The position numbers and the translations under genes were made by a program. Under the pieces are notes generated by a model. The model saw nothing but the letters and a program-made list of their open reading frames with translations, did no database searches and was not told the origin of the DNA. From Sphingomicrobium flavum (GTDB lineage: Bacteria; Pseudomonadota; Alphaproteobacteria; Sphingomonadales; Sphingomonadaceae), in contig NZ_CP102630.1 in the NCBI RefSeq assembly GCF_024721605.1, forward strand, positions 1 through 64,000: a DNA stretch of 64,000 nucleotides, given 5' to 3'. Positions 26,208-35,780 of this stretch are shown here, piece by piece (positions within the stretch are counted from its first letter, which is position 1; each line of letters begins with the position of its first letter).

Positions 26208-27161
26208 TCAATAGCGAAGCGCAGCCGCGCCCCAGGTTAATCCGCCGCCCATCGCTTCCATCACCACCATGTCGCCGCGCTGGATGCGCCCGTCGCGCAC
26301 GGCGACGTCGAAGGCCAGCGGCACCGAGGCGGCCGAGGTATTGGCATGCTGGTCGACGGTGACGATCACCTTGTCGGCGGGCAGCGACAATTTCTTGGCG
26401 GTGGCATCGAGGATGCGGGCATTGGCCTGGTGGGGCACGACCCAGTCGATATCGGCGGCGGTCATGCCGGCCGCTTCCATGACTTCATTCAAAACTTCGG
26501 CAAGATTGACCACCGCGTGGCGGAAGACCTCGCGCCCGCGCATGCGCAGATGGCCGACCGTCTGCGTGGTCGAGGGGCCGCCATCGACATAGAGCAATTC
26601 ATTATGATGGCCGGCGGCGTGCAGCCGGGTGGCGAGGATGCCGTCTTCGCCTTCGCGCGATTCGAGCACCAGCGCGCCCGCACCATCGCCGAAGAGGACG
26701 CAGGTCGTGCGGTCTTCCCAGTCGAGGATGCGGCTGAAGGTTTCGGCGCCGATCACCAATGCGCGCCTGGCATTGCCGCCGCGCAGCATCGAATCGGAGA
26801 CCGTCAGTGCATAGAGAAAGCCGGTGCAGACCGCCGCGACGTCGAAAGCGATGCAATCTTTGATGCCCAGATTGGCCTGGACAGTGGTGGCGGTGGCGGG
26901 GAAGGTCTGATCGGGCGTGGCGGTGGCCAGCACGATGAGGTCGATATCGGCGGCGTCGATCCCTGCGGCTTCGAGCGCCTTCTTCGCTGCTTCGGTCGCG
27001 AGCGAGGATGTGGTTTCGCTGTCGTCGGCAAGGTAGCGCTGGCGGATGCCGGTGCGCTCGATGATCCATTCATTGGTGGTATCGACGCTTTGCGCCAGTT
27101 CTTCATTGGTGACGCAGCGCTTGGGCAGCGCGGAGCCGGAGCCGAGAATGACAGAGCCCAT
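26208..27161 (-). CDS. fabH: Beta-ketoacyl-ACP synthase III
   Basis: About 317 residues. It condenses acetyl-CoA with malonyl-ACP to start fatty-acid synthesis. The catalytic triad is complete: Cys112 in AAVCTGF, His244 in VPHQANARI and Asn274 in HANTSAAS. Length is normal. The start overlaps the plsX stop by one base, so the two are translationally coupled. Confidence 0.97.
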   Translation of the reverse strand: MGSVILGSGSALPKRCVTNEELAQSVDTTNEWIIERTGIRQRYLADDSETTSSLATEAAKKALEAAGIDAADIDLIVLATATPDQTFPATATTVQANLGIKDCIAFDVAAVCTGFLYALTVSDSMLRGGNARRALVIGAETFSRILDWEDRTTCVLFGDGAGALVLESREGEDGILATRLHAAGHHNELLYVDGGPSTTQTVGHLRMRGREVFRHAVVNLAEVLNEVMEAAGMTAADIDWVVPHQANARILDATAKKLSLPADKVIVTVDQHANTSAASVPLAFDVAVRDGRIQRGDMVVMEAMGGGLTWGAAALRY

Positions 27162-28207
27162 CAGGCCTCGTCCCCGTCATGGAAGGCATGGGCGCGGAAA
27201 TTGTCGAGATCTTCGGAAATCTTGCGGGTGATGTCGTTGCGCACCATCGAGGCGGCGACATTGATCGCGTTGGCTACCCCCTTGTCGGTAGCGCCGCCAT
27301 GCGACTTCACCACCAGGCCGTTGAGGCCCAGGAAGACCGCGCCATTATGATTGTTGGGATCAAGATGCACCTTCAACAGGTGCAGCGCCGGCCTGGACAA
27401 AGCAAAGCCTGCCTTGGACCGAAGCGATGAAGTGAAGGCGCGGCGCAACAGGTCGGTGACGAAGCGCGCGGTGCCCTCGGCAGTCTTCAGCGCGATATTG
27501 CCCGAAAAGCCGTCGGTCACGACCACATCGACATCGCCGCGCGACAGTTTGTCGCCTTCGGTGAAGCCGTCGAAGCGCATCCGCAAATAATCGGCATCGC
27601 GCAGCAGCCCGGCGGCTTCCTTGAGCTCGTCGGTGCCCTTCAATTCCTCGGTGCCGATGTTGAGCAGCTTCACGCGCGGCTTTTCGATATCGAGCACGGT
27701 GCGCGCGTAAGCCGAACCCATCACCGCGAACTGGACGAGGTTTTGCGCGTCGCATTCGGTATTGGCACCCAGATCAAGCATGACGAGGTCATTATCGCCA
27801 AGCGTGGGCAGCAGCGCGGACAGCGCCGGTCGGTCGATCCCGCTCATCGTGCGCAGCGCCAGTTTGGCAATCGCCATCAGCGCGCCGGTATTGCCACCGG
27901 ATACCGCGGCATCCGCCTTGCCGTCTTTCACGGCGTTGATCGCCATGCCCATCGAGGTGCCCTTGGCGCGGCGGATGGCCTGGCTGGGCTTTTCGGTGGC
28001 GGCGATGGATTCTTCGGTGTGGAAGATTTGCGCGCCCTCGAGCACGGCATGCTTGGCCAGCTCGGGCGCAATCAGCGATTCGTCGCCATAAAAATCGAAA
28101 TGGAGGTCGGCATCCTTGCCACGCGCGATCGCCGCCCCGGCAACCATCGTTGCCGGACCGACGTCTCCACCCATGGCGTCAATCGCGATGCGGGGGTTGG
28201 CAGTCAC
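27161..28207 (-). CDS. plsX: Phosphate acyltransferase
   Basis: About 348 residues. PlsX converts acyl-ACP to acyl-phosphate for phospholipid synthesis. Signature stretches are IAIDAMGGD at the N-terminus, [29 protein letters not shown] and the closing [12 protein letters not shown]. It lies between rpmF (20 bases upstream) and fabH (one-base overlap) in the standard lipid-synthesis cluster. Confidence 0.97.
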   Translation of the reverse strand: MTANPRIAIDAMGGDVGPATMVAGAAIARGKDADLHFDFYGDESLIAPELAKHAVLEGAQIFHTEESIAATEKPSQAIRRAKGTSMGMAINAVKDGKADAAVSGGNTGALMAIAKLALRTMSGIDRPALSALLPTLGDNDLVMLDLGANTECDAQNLVQFAVMGSAYARTVLDIEKPRVKLLNIGTEELKGTDELKEAAGLLRDADYLRMRFDGFTEGDKLSRGDVDVVVTDGFSGNIALKTAEGTARFVTDLLRRAFTSSLRSKAGFALSRPALHLLKVHLDPNNHNGAVFLGLNGLVVKSHGGATDKGVANAINVAASMVRNDITRKISEDLDNFRAHAFHDGDEA

Positions 28208-28227
28208 CTTAGCGCCCCGCGACCCAC

Positions 28228-28407
28228 TTAGTCTTCCGGAGCGATGACTTCGCGGCCGTTATAATGACCGCAGGCGTCGCACAGATTGTGCGGACGCTTC
28301 AGTTCGCCGCAATTGGGGCATTCCTGGAATGCAGCCGGCGACAGCGAATGATGGCTGCGACGCATGTTACGCTTTGACGGCGAAGTTTTTCTTTTAGGTA
28401 CGGCCAT
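28228..28407 (-). CDS. rpmF: 50S ribosomal protein L32
   Basis: A 59-residue protein beginning [20 protein letters not shown], with the four Cys of the L32 zinc ribbon (CPNC and CDAC). It is part of the large ribosomal subunit. An AAGGTG ribosome site precedes the ATG. It is the first gene of the rpmF-plsX-fabH-ihfA-merR cluster, driven by the promoter at 28516-28543. Confidence 0.96.
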   Translation of the reverse strand: MAVPKRKTSPSKRNMRRSHHSLSPAAFQECPNCGELKRPHNLCDACGHYNGREVIAPED

Positions 28408-28515
28408 GACGGCACCTTAGCCCTTAACTAGTTCCAAAAAAATCAGCGACACTCCACGCGCCCAGTCGTCTCGGAAGAAACCCGAAGGCGGCGCCGGAAT
28501 GTCGCGAACGGGCGC

Positions 28516-28543
28516 TCTATAGCGGAAAAGAGCGCGCTTGCAA
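28516..28543 (-). promoter_or_regulatory. Sigma-70-type promoter of the rpmF cluster
   Basis: On the minus strand TTGCAA (28543-28538) and TATAGA (28521-28516) are separated by 16 bases, in the only gap upstream of rpmF. It lies directly after the stop codon of the metallo-hydrolase gene, giving an rpmF leader of roughly 100 bases. Confidence 0.65.
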
Positions 28544-28547
28544 CCAT

Positions 28548-29213
28548 TCAGGCGCGTTGCAGCACCCGGTCTGCCACAAAGGGGTTGCTCTGACGCTCGG
28601 CCCCGAAGGTGGACATGGGGCCATGGCCGGGCACGAAGGCGGTATCATCGCCCATCGGCCAGAGCCGCTGGGTAATCGAATCGAGCAATTGCTGGTGATT
28701 GCCCAAGGGGAAATCGGTGCGGCCGATGGAGCCTTTGAACAAGACATCGCCGACCAGCGCCAGTTTCGATTCGGCATGGTGGAAGACGACATGGCCTGGG
28801 GTGTGGCCGGGGCAGTGGCGCACGGTAAAGGTAAGCTCGCCCACCGTCACCTCATCGCCGTCGACCAGCCAGCGGTCCGATTCGAAAGGCTTGCCCATGA
28901 CGCCATATTTCTTGCCGTCATCCTCCAGCCGCGCGATCCAGAAGCGATCTTCCTCATGCGGGCCTTCGATGGGGAGGTCCAGCTCTTCAGCCAGGATGCC
29001 CGCCGATCCGCAATGATCGATATGGCCGTGGGTCAGGATGATCTTTTCCATTTCCACCCCGGTCTGGGCGATGGCGGCCTTCAGCTTGTCGAGATCACCG
29101 CCCGGATCGCACAATGCCGCCTTGTTGGTCTTGGTGCACCAGACCAGGGTGCAATTCTGCTGCAGCGGCGTCACCGGGATGATGGCGGCCTTCAGGGGTG
29201 GATTATCGCTCAT
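28548..29213 (-). CDS. Metallo-beta-lactamase-fold hydrolase (glyoxalase II/YcbL-like)
   Basis: About 221 residues. Metal ligands are in THGHIDHCG (His62, His64, Asp66, His67), the His in CPGHTPGHV, the Asp in LVGDVLF and the His in VPGHGP. It most resembles short YcbL-type glyoxalase II relatives that hydrolyse thioesters. It follows the M19 peptidase gene by 11 bases, so the three minus-strand hydrolase genes may share a transcript. Confidence 0.9.
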   Translation of the reverse strand: MSDNPPLKAAIIPVTPLQQNCTLVWCTKTNKAALCDPGGDLDKLKAAIAQTGVEMEKIILTHGHIDHCGSAGILAEELDLPIEGPHEEDRFWIARLEDDGKKYGVMGKPFESDRWLVDGDEVTVGELTFTVRHCPGHTPGHVVFHHAESKLALVGDVLFKGSIGRTDFPLGNHQQLLDSITQRLWPMGDDTAFVPGHGPMSTFGAERQSNPFVADRVLQRA

Positions 29214-29224
29214 GGCGCGGCGGC

Positions 29225-30445
29225 CTAATCCTCCATGTCCGGCTTGTCGAGCGCGGGCTCGACATCGGCCATGGAAGCGGCAGTGGCCTCGGCGCCGCGC
29301 AGGGCGCGCAGGAAATTGCCGCCTGCCAGCTTGGCGAGATTTTCATCGCTCCAGCCGCGCCGGATCAATTCGGCGAAGAGGTTGGGATAGTCATCGACCG
29401 AATCGAGACCCGGAATGGTCGAGCTGATCCCGTCGAAATCGCCGCCGATGCCGACATGGTCATGGCCCGCGACGCGCGCGATATGCTCGACATGGTCGGC
29501 AACCTTGGCGACCGAGGTGACGGGGCGCGGATTGGCCTCGTCCCAGGCGGCGAGGGCAGCGGCCTTGCCATCGGGATTGCCGGTGTAGAGCGAAGCGAGC
29601 CGTGCTTCTTCCGCATCGCGCATGGCTCCGTAAGCCCAAATCTCATTCTCGATGAAGCTGGGCACGAAGGTCACCATCACCACGCCGCCATTGTCGGCAA
29701 GGCGCTGGAGCACGCTGTCGGGCACGTTGCGCGGATGACCGCCTACGGCGCGGGCGGAGGAATGGGAGAAGATGACGGGCGCCTTCGACACGTCGAGCGT
29801 GTCGTGCATCGCGTCTTCGGTGACATGGCTGAGGTCCACCAGCATGCCGACACGGTTCATTTCCGCCACGACGATGCGCCCGAAGTCCGACAGGCCGCCA
29901 TGCTTGGGATCGTCGGTCGCGCTGTCGGCCCAGCCGGTCGTCGCCGAATGGGTCAGCGTCATGTAGATGGCGCCCAATTTGCGGAACTGGCGCAGCGCGG
30001 CGAGGTTGCCGCCAATCTGGTGCCCGCCTTCGATGCCGGCAAAGGAGGCGATGCGGCCCGAGGCGTGGATGGCTTCGATCTCGTCTGCCGTATCGGCCCA
30101 GGCCAGCGTCTCGGGATAGGCGGCGATCAGGCGGTCGGTAATGTCGATCTGTTCGATCGTGTAGCGGATCGCCTCGTCACCGGTCACGCTGGCGGGGATA
30201 TAGACCGACCAGAGCTGGGCGCCGACGCGGCCCTGCTTGAGGCGCTCCATATCGGTGTGGAGATCGTCGGCCCCCGCCGCCAGATTGTCGACCGCAAAGT
30301 CGCGGCCGCGCACCTGGATGGGAAGGTCGTTATGCCCGTCGACCAGCGGGGTCTGCGCCAGGATGCGGTCGATCCGCGCCTTGGTATCGGCATCGATGGC
30401 AGGCTGGGTCGCCAGCGCGCTTGCCGCCAGGAGGGTGAGGATCAT
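29225..30445 (-). CDS. Membrane dipeptidase, M19 family
   Basis: About 406 residues with a short signal peptide. Zinc ligands of the renal-dipeptidase family are complete: His38 and Asp40 (DGHND), Glu139 (GIEGGH), His207 (DLSHV), His228 (FSHSSAR) and the DFDG aspartate. It probably hydrolyses dipeptides in the periplasm. It overlaps the S9 peptidase stop by ATGA, so the pair could degrade peptides in sequence. It is a useful reference for the degenerate relative at 49535. Confidence 0.92.
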   Translation of the reverse strand: MILTLLAASALATQPAIDADTKARIDRILAQTPLVDGHNDLPIQVRGRDFAVDNLAAGADDLHTDMERLKQGRVGAQLWSVYIPASVTGDEAIRYTIEQIDITDRLIAAYPETLAWADTADEIEAIHASGRIASFAGIEGGHQIGGNLAALRQFRKLGAIYMTLTHSATTGWADSATDDPKHGGLSDFGRIVVAEMNRVGMLVDLSHVTEDAMHDTLDVSKAPVIFSHSSARAVGGHPRNVPDSVLQRLADNGGVVMVTFVPSFIENEIWAYGAMRDAEEARLASLYTGNPDGKAAALAAWDEANPRPVTSVAKVADHVEHIARVAGHDHVGIGGDFDGISSTIPGLDSVDDYPNLFAELIRRGWSDENLAKLAGGNFLRALRGAEATAASMADVEPALDKPDMED

Positions 30446-32385
30446 TGCGTGGCTCCCTTGTTCAGGACCTGATCCCAGAAGAGCAGGCTGGCCCAGAATT
30501 GGTAATCCTGATTTTCCTTCTTGCGGAAGCCATGGCCTTCATTTTCGCCGACGAGATACCAGACGTCCTGGCCGTTGGCGCGCACGCGTTCGACCAATTG
30601 GTCGGCTTCCGATTTGGGGACGCGCGGATCGTTGGCGCCCTGGATGACGAAGAGCGGGTCTTCGACTTCCTCGATCCGGTTTAGTGGCGAGATTTCCTCC
30701 AGCTTGGCGCGCTGGGCGGGATCGCGCTCGTCGCCATATTCGGCGCGGCGCAGGTCGCGGCGATAATCCTGCGTATTTTCAAGGAAGGTAACGAAGTTGG
30801 AGATGGCGACGTTGCAGAGCGCACCGTTGAGCTGGTCCTTGTAGGCCAGGATCGAGGCATAGCACATATAGCCGCCATAGCTGCCCCCGGTGACGCCGAT
30901 ATTGGCGGCATCGATGGCGGGGTCGGCGCCCAGCGTGTCGAGAAAGGCGCCGATATCCTTGACGCTGTCTTCGCGCAGGAAGGGGCCGTTATCGAGGCTG
31001 ACGAAGCGGCGGCCGAAGCCCGTCGAGCCGCGCACATTGGGGTAGAAGAGCGCAATGCCCAGTTCGTTCAGATAATAATTGCTCGATCCGCGAAAGCCCG
31101 GCTGGAACTGGCCCTCGGGGCCGCCATGGATCGACACGATGAGCGGGCGCTCACCCGGGAATTTGGCGGGATCGGGGCGGTAGAGCCAGCCCGAAACCTT
31201 TTCGCCATCGAAGCTGGCGACTTCGACCAGTTCGGCCTCGACATTGACTTCAGGATTGAGCCCGCCGGTTTCCGACTTGGTCCAGCGCGTGACGGCATGG
31301 GTTGCGGGATCGATCGAATAGGCATCGGACGGGCTGCGCGCCGAGGTAAAGGTGAAGCCAAGCGGACCCCAGGGCGCAAATTCCAGGCTGCCAATCAGGC
31401 CCGGGGGCAGCGTTTCGACGCGTTTCTCTTCCCCGCTGGCAGTGTCGTAAAACCAGAGCTGGCTCGCGCCCTTTTCGTTGGTGACGACGGCCAGCGTGCC
31501 GCCATCCTCGCTCATCGCGAAGCCCGTCACTTCCCAGCCGCCGAAATCACCCGTGGGGGTAAAGGCGCCACTCTCACGGTCGAGCGTGCCCAGCCGCTTG
31601 ATGTCGCTGCCAATGTCGGCGGCGGTCCAGATGGTGCCGTCGGGCGCTTCTTCAAAGCCGCCAAAGGCTTCGTCCGGCTCGATCGCGCGCAGCGGCCGCG
31701 CCTGGCCGGTGGCGAGGTCGACGGCGTAGAGATCCATATTGGTGACCGAGGTATAATGGACGACCATCAACTCGCTGCCGTCCTTGGAGAAGCCGCCGGG
31801 AAAATAACCCACAGTCGGGGCCTGAAAGACCATGCGCGCGGTCGAGGGGTCGGCGGGGTCCATGACGTAGATGTCGCCTTCGCGCCCGTTGCGCTTGGTG
31901 GAAGAGTAAGCGATCAGCTTGCCATCTTCGGTAAAGCCGCCAAAGCCGTTGCGGCTTTCCCCGTCGGTCAAGAGGACAAGCTGGCCATTTTCCCAGCGAT
32001 AGAGCTGCGAGAATTCGCTGCCGCCGGCATCCTTGGAAATGATGATGGTCGAGCCGGTGGGATCGATCGAGCCGCCGACCGGTTCGGCCTCAAAGGTCAG
32101 TTGCTGGCGCATCCCCATCGGCATGGCGACCTTGTGCAACTGGCCGACATTGCCGAAGCGGGTCGAGATCAGCATCGAGCGATCGCTGGCATCCCAGCCG
32201 CCAAAGCCTGCCGTGCGATATTCCAGATAGGGGCGGGTCTTTTCCGGAAGCTCGCTTGGAATGTCGGGCATGCCGCTGGCGGTCAGCTCGGCGGGTTTGG
32301 CGACCTGCGCAATCGCCGGGGCGGTCAGCGCGGTGGTCGAAAGCGCGGTGGCGAGGGCGCCGAGCGCCAAGCTGCGGATGGCCAT
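30442..32385 (-). CDS. S9-family prolyl oligopeptidase
   Basis: About 647 residues: signal peptide (ending APAIA near 23), a beta-propeller with SPDG-like blades (to about 390), and a C-terminal alpha/beta hydrolase. The nucleophile is in GGSYGGYM, the Asp in QGANDPRVP and the His in NEGHGFRKKEN. It likely cleaves oligopeptides, perhaps at proline or as an acyl-peptidase. ATG 32385 is chosen for its AGGGAGAAG ribosome site. It heads the three-gene hydrolase operon. Confidence 0.93.
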   Translation of the reverse strand: MAIRSLALGALATALSTTALTAPAIAQVAKPAELTASGMPDIPSELPEKTRPYLEYRTAGFGGWDASDRSMLISTRFGNVGQLHKVAMPMGMRQQLTFEAEPVGGSIDPTGSTIIISKDAGGSEFSQLYRWENGQLVLLTDGESRNGFGGFTEDGKLIAYSSTKRNGREGDIYVMDPADPSTARMVFQAPTVGYFPGGFSKDGSELMVVHYTSVTNMDLYAVDLATGQARPLRAIEPDEAFGGFEEAPDGTIWTAADIGSDIKRLGTLDRESGAFTPTGDFGGWEVTGFAMSEDGGTLAVVTNEKGASQLWFYDTASGEEKRVETLPPGLIGSLEFAPWGPLGFTFTSARSPSDAYSIDPATHAVTRWTKSETGGLNPEVNVEAELVEVASFDGEKVSGWLYRPDPAKFPGERPLIVSIHGGPEGQFQPGFRGSSNYYLNELGIALFYPNVRGSTGFGRRFVSLDNGPFLREDSVKDIGAFLDTLGADPAIDAANIGVTGGSYGGYMCYASILAYKDQLNGALCNVAISNFVTFLENTQDYRRDLRRAEYGDERDPAQRAKLEEISPLNRIEEVEDPLFVIQGANDPRVPKSEADQLVERVRANGQDVWYLVGENEGHGFRKKENQDYQFWASLLFWDQVLNKGATQ

Positions 32386-32507
32386 GATTCTTCTCCCTGT
32401 TTCCTGTTGGCGGGGACACAAGCAAAGGCGGGAGGTGGTGGCAAGGGCGCGGTGCGTCGTTTGTCGAATGCTTGCTGATTGGGGCCGGCTCGGCCAAAGC
32501 GGCGGCG

Positions 32508-34265
32508 ATGCTGATCCTCTTCGACGATGCGCGCCCCGGCGCCACCGGCCCCTTCCGGCTCTATCGCGATCCTGTCGAGATCATCAGCGCGCAGGCGATG
32601 GACGAGGTGCGACCCGCATTGGAGCGGCTGCGCGCGGCGCTGGCGGCGGGGAATCATGTTGCGGGCTTCCTGGCTTATGAGGCGGGTTACGCGCTGGACG
32701 ACAAGCTTTGGGCTTCGGCGCGGGGGTGCGACGGGCCGCTGCTGCGGTTCGGGGTGTTCGACGACGCGCAGTTGCTGGGGGCGGACGAGCGCAACGCGCT
32801 GCTCGGCGCGGCAGGCGAAGCTGCGCTGCTGGAGCCGCGCCCACGGGTCAGCGAAAAGGATTATGTGGCCGCAGTCGCCAAGGTGCAGGCGCAGTTGCTG
32901 GCGGGCGATCATTATCAGGCCAATCTGACCTTTCCCAACGATGTGATTGTGGCGGGCGATCCACTGGCGCTCTACGCCAAGCTGCGGCGCAGCGGGGGCG
33001 GGGCCTGGGGCGGGGTGCTGGTCCATGAGGACGGCGCGCTGGTATCGCTTTCGCCCGAACAGTTCTTCAGCCTGACTTCGGGTAAATTGTTCGCGCGGCC
33101 GATGAAGGGCACGGCGGCGCGCCATGCCAACCATGAAGCCGACCGGATGCAGGCCGACATGCTGGTCGCCGATGAAAAGCAGCGCGCCGAAAATCTGATG
33201 ATCGTCGACCTGCTGCGCAACGATCTGGCGCGGGTGGCGGAAACCGGTAGCGTTGCGGTGCCGCGCCTGTTCCATATCGAAACCTATCCCACGCTCCACC
33301 AGATGGTGAGCGAAGTGACCGCGAGGCTGCGCCAGGGCTGCGATGCGGTCGATGTGCTGGAAGTGATCTTTCCCTGCGGTTCGGTTACCGGTGCGCCCAA
33401 GATTGCGGCGATGGAAGCGCTTCGCGCGCTCGAGCCAGAGGCACGCGGTGCCTATACCGGATCCATGGGGTGGATCGAGCCGCCCCGCGCGGATGGCAGC
33501 GCGGGCGATGCCAGCTTCAACGTGCTGATCCGTACAATCGAGATTGTATCAGGAAGGCCACAGGCGCGGCTCGGATTGGGATCGGGGCTTGTCGTGGACA
33601 GCAATGCCGAGGATGAATGGGCGGAATGCCGGCTCAAGGGGGAATTTGTGGCAGCGGCTGCTCGGGACTTCGATCTGATTGAAACCATGCGATACGAACC
33701 GGCGGAGGGGATCTGCCGGCTGGAAGCGCATCTGGAACGGATGAAGGACAGCGCAGCGGCGCTGGGCTTCACCTTCGACCGCCATGAAGCGCGCAACGAA
33801 TTGCAGGCCGCCACCTTCGGCAAGTCCGACATACGGCGGGTGCGACTGCTCTTGAGCCCGTCGGGCGCGATGGCGATCGAGCTGCTCCAGATGGAGCGGT
33901 GGAGCGAACCGTTGCGCGTGAATGTCCGCCCCTTGCCGGTGCCGCCTGACGATTTCCGGCTGGCGCACAAGACCAGTTGCCGCGGCTTCTATGACGAAGC
34001 GCGGCGCGAAGCGGGCGGCGATGAAGTGCTGTTCGAGGACGAGGCAGGCTTCTTGACCGAAGGCAGCTGGACCAGCCTGTTCGTCGAGAAGGATGGCATG
34101 CTCGTCACCCCGCCGCTGTCGCGCGGGCTGCTGCCGGGTGTGCTGCGCGCGCAGTTGATCGCCGACGGCAAGGCGATCGAGGGCGACCTGACGCGGGCCG
34201 ACCTGTTGGGCGGCTTTTACCTCGGCAATTCGGCGCGCGGTCTGCTGCGGGCCGAGCTTGCCTAG
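32508..34265 (+). CDS. pabB: Fused aminodeoxychorismate synthase component I and lyase (PabB-PabC)
   Basis: About 585 residues. The first ~385 form a chorismate-binding domain with RPMKGTAARH, RAENLMIVDLLRNDLA, IETYPTLHQMVSEV and PCGSVTGAPKI. The rest is a class IV PLP aminotransferase-fold domain (FDLIETMRYEP, then RGLLPGVLR). Together they make p-aminobenzoate for folate, with a separate PabA glutaminase. ATG 32508 begins the conserved part; a TTG at 32472 is possible. Its stop overlaps the convergent pdeM gene by four bases. Confidence 0.93.
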   Translation: MLILFDDARPGATGPFRLYRDPVEIISAQAMDEVRPALERLRAALAAGNHVAGFLAYEAGYALDDKLWASARGCDGPLLRFGVFDDAQLLGADERNALLGAAGEAALLEPRPRVSEKDYVAAVAKVQAQLLAGDHYQANLTFPNDVIVAGDPLALYAKLRRSGGGAWGGVLVHEDGALVSLSPEQFFSLTSGKLFARPMKGTAARHANHEADRMQADMLVADEKQRAENLMIVDLLRNDLARVAETGSVAVPRLFHIETYPTLHQMVSEVTARLRQGCDAVDVLEVIFPCGSVTGAPKIAAMEALRALEPEARGAYTGSMGWIEPPRADGSAGDASFNVLIRTIEIVSGRPQARLGLGSGLVVDSNAEDEWAECRLKGEFVAAAARDFDLIETMRYEPAEGICRLEAHLERMKDSAAALGFTFDRHEARNELQAATFGKSDIRRVRLLLSPSGAMAIELLQMERWSEPLRVNVRPLPVPPDDFRLAHKTSCRGFYDEARREAGGDEVLFEDEAGFLTEGSWTSLFVEKDGMLVTPPLSRGLLPGVLRAQLIADGKAIEGDLTRADLLGGFYLGNSARGLLRAELA

Positions 34266-34924
34266 GCGGCAATCGGGAAGCGCAGCAGCCGGTCGGAAAT
34301 CGCGACCAGCGCCGCGGCCTCGCCCCCCATCGCTTTCATGATTTCAGGATGATCTGCATCGAGCCCGCCGGTCAGCGCGCCATAGGCCGGCAGGATCATC
34401 TTGCGATCGCTCGCCACGAAGCAGCGGCGCGAGACGCGGCGGCCGCGCGCCTTGACCCGGAGCTTGGGGTGGAAATGGCCCGACAATTCGGGGCGCGGCT
34501 CGCCCGGCACGGCTTCATGGCGCAGCACCAGCCCGTCCATCACCATTTCCTCGACGATCCGCCCGCCGCAATGGTCAATCATGCCGACGTCATGGTTGCC
34601 GGTAATCCAGATCCAGTCGACGCTCGCGGTCAGCCTGGTAAGAAGCGTACGCGCGGCATCGGGCAGCCGCTCGCAGCCGAAACTGTCATGGAAGCTGTCG
34701 CCGAGGCAGGCCACCGTCGTCGCCCCGCTGGTCGCGATATCGCCCTCCACCAGTTCCAGCGTGGCATGGCTGTCATAAGGCGGCAGCATCTGGCCAAAGC
34801 GCGCGAACCAGCTGGCCTTTTCAAGATGCAGGTCGGCGATCAGCAGCGCCTTGGCCTCGGGCCAGAAGAGCGCGCCGGACGCCAGTACCTGAAAGTTACG
34901 ACCTGCGAACGAAAGGGGAACCAT
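34262..34924 (-). CDS. pdeM: Ligase-associated DNA-damage-response endonuclease PdeM
   Basis: About 220 residues, a calcineurin-like metallophosphoesterase with ADLHLEK, CLGDSFHD, TGNHD and SGHFHPK metal motifs. This is the PdeM subfamily that normally clusters with an ATP-dependent DNA ligase, a DEXH helicase and an MBL-fold exonuclease. The helicase (35781) and exonuclease (38437) are nearby, but the ligase is not. Confidence 0.9.
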   Translation of the reverse strand: MVPLSFAGRNFQVLASGALFWPEAKALLIADLHLEKASWFARFGQMLPPYDSHATLELVEGDIATSGATTVACLGDSFHDSFGCERLPDAARTLLTRLTASVDWIWITGNHDVGMIDHCGGRIVEEMVMDGLVLRHEAVPGEPRPELSGHFHPKLRVKARGRRVSRRCFVASDRKMILPAYGALTGGLDADHPEIMKAMGGEAAALVAISDRLLRFPIAA

Positions 34925-34951
34925 GCACCACCCATAAGCGGGCGACGCGAT

Positions 34952-35407
34952 TCATTCCAAGTGATTTATCACATGATCGCGCAGCGCCCGGGCATCGTGG
35001 AGCGCATTATGCGGCACTTCGCTGTTGGCGGCGGTGGAAAAGCCCGACAGGTCGAGCAGCTTCAAGGTCAGCGGCGGCACGCTGACCATGCGCCCGGGGC
35101 CGGTGATGAGCAGCATCGAGATCTGCGCCAGATCCTCGGGCCAGTCGGCGCAGATGACGGGTTCGTCGTCATGAGCGAGGAAGGCGGCGAGCGCATGGGC
35201 TGCATCCTCGCGCCGCATGGGCTTTTCACGCAGCGCCTCGGGGACGGTGTCGAGATAGGGGACGACATGGCGTTCGACCCAGGGATCGGTGATCAGATCG
35301 ACATCGAGGCGGACATAGAGTTCCTCGCCGCCATCTTCGGGCACCAGCGCCAGGCTTAAAAGCTTGCCGCCAAAGCCGTCATATTCGGTGTCGCAGAAAT
35401 AGCGCAT
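34952..35407 (-). CDS. DEDD-type 3'-5' exoribonuclease (Rv2179c-like)
   Basis: About 151 residues. The DxE pair in FCDTEYDG opens the protein, an Asp lies in CADWPEDL, and HNALHDARAL supplies the final His/Asp, consistent with the RNase T-like DEDDh fold of Rv2179c-type proteins. It probably trims RNA 3' ends. ATG 35407 is chosen because the catalytic strand starts there; the longer open frame overlaps the small lipoprotein gene upstream. Confidence 0.85.
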   Translation of the reverse strand: MRYFCDTEYDGFGGKLLSLALVPEDGGEELYVRLDVDLITDPWVERHVVPYLDTVPEALREKPMRREDAAHALAAFLAHDDEPVICADWPEDLAQISMLLITGPGRMVSVPPLTLKLLDLSGFSTAANSEVPHNALHDARALRDHVINHLE

Positions 35408-35439
35408 GGACTTGGACTGAACCCGCGGCGCCGAAGAGT

Positions 35440-35736
35440 CTAGTCTTCTTCCGGCGGGATGAATTCGGGCTTGGGCGCGCATTCGCGGTCGTCCTTGAGC
35501 GCCTCGACGCATTCCTTCTCCCATTTGCGCAGCGCCTTGCCATGCGCTTCTTCGGCCTTGCGCATTTCGCGCCCGCGCTTTTCATCGGCTTCGGACTGGC
35601 TGGTGGTGACCGCATCGACGCCTGAAGACACCACCTTCACAGGCAGGGTCGCGACATCGACGGCGGTCTCGGCAACCTGGGCGACGACGCAGCCCGAGGT
35701 CAGCGGAGCGAGGAGGAGAAGAGCAAATATACGCAT
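35440..35736 (-). CDS. Small lipoprotein of unknown function
   Basis: About 98 residues with a lipoprotein signal (LLAPLTSGC, Cys16), a short Val/Ala-rich segment, then a charged helical region (about 48-80) and an acidic Pro/Glu tail. It resembles small lipoproteins I recall from sphingomonads, but I know no function. It precedes the exoribonuclease gene on the same strand by 32 bases. Confidence 0.75.
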   Translation of the reverse strand: MRIFALLLLAPLTSGCVVAQVAETAVDVATLPVKVVSSGVDAVTTSQSEADEKRGREMRKAEEAHGKALRKWEKECVEALKDDRECAPKPEFIPPEED

Positions 35737-35780
35737 GACGCCGCCCTCTTAGCGCAAAAGCCTGTTCTTTGGGTGAACAA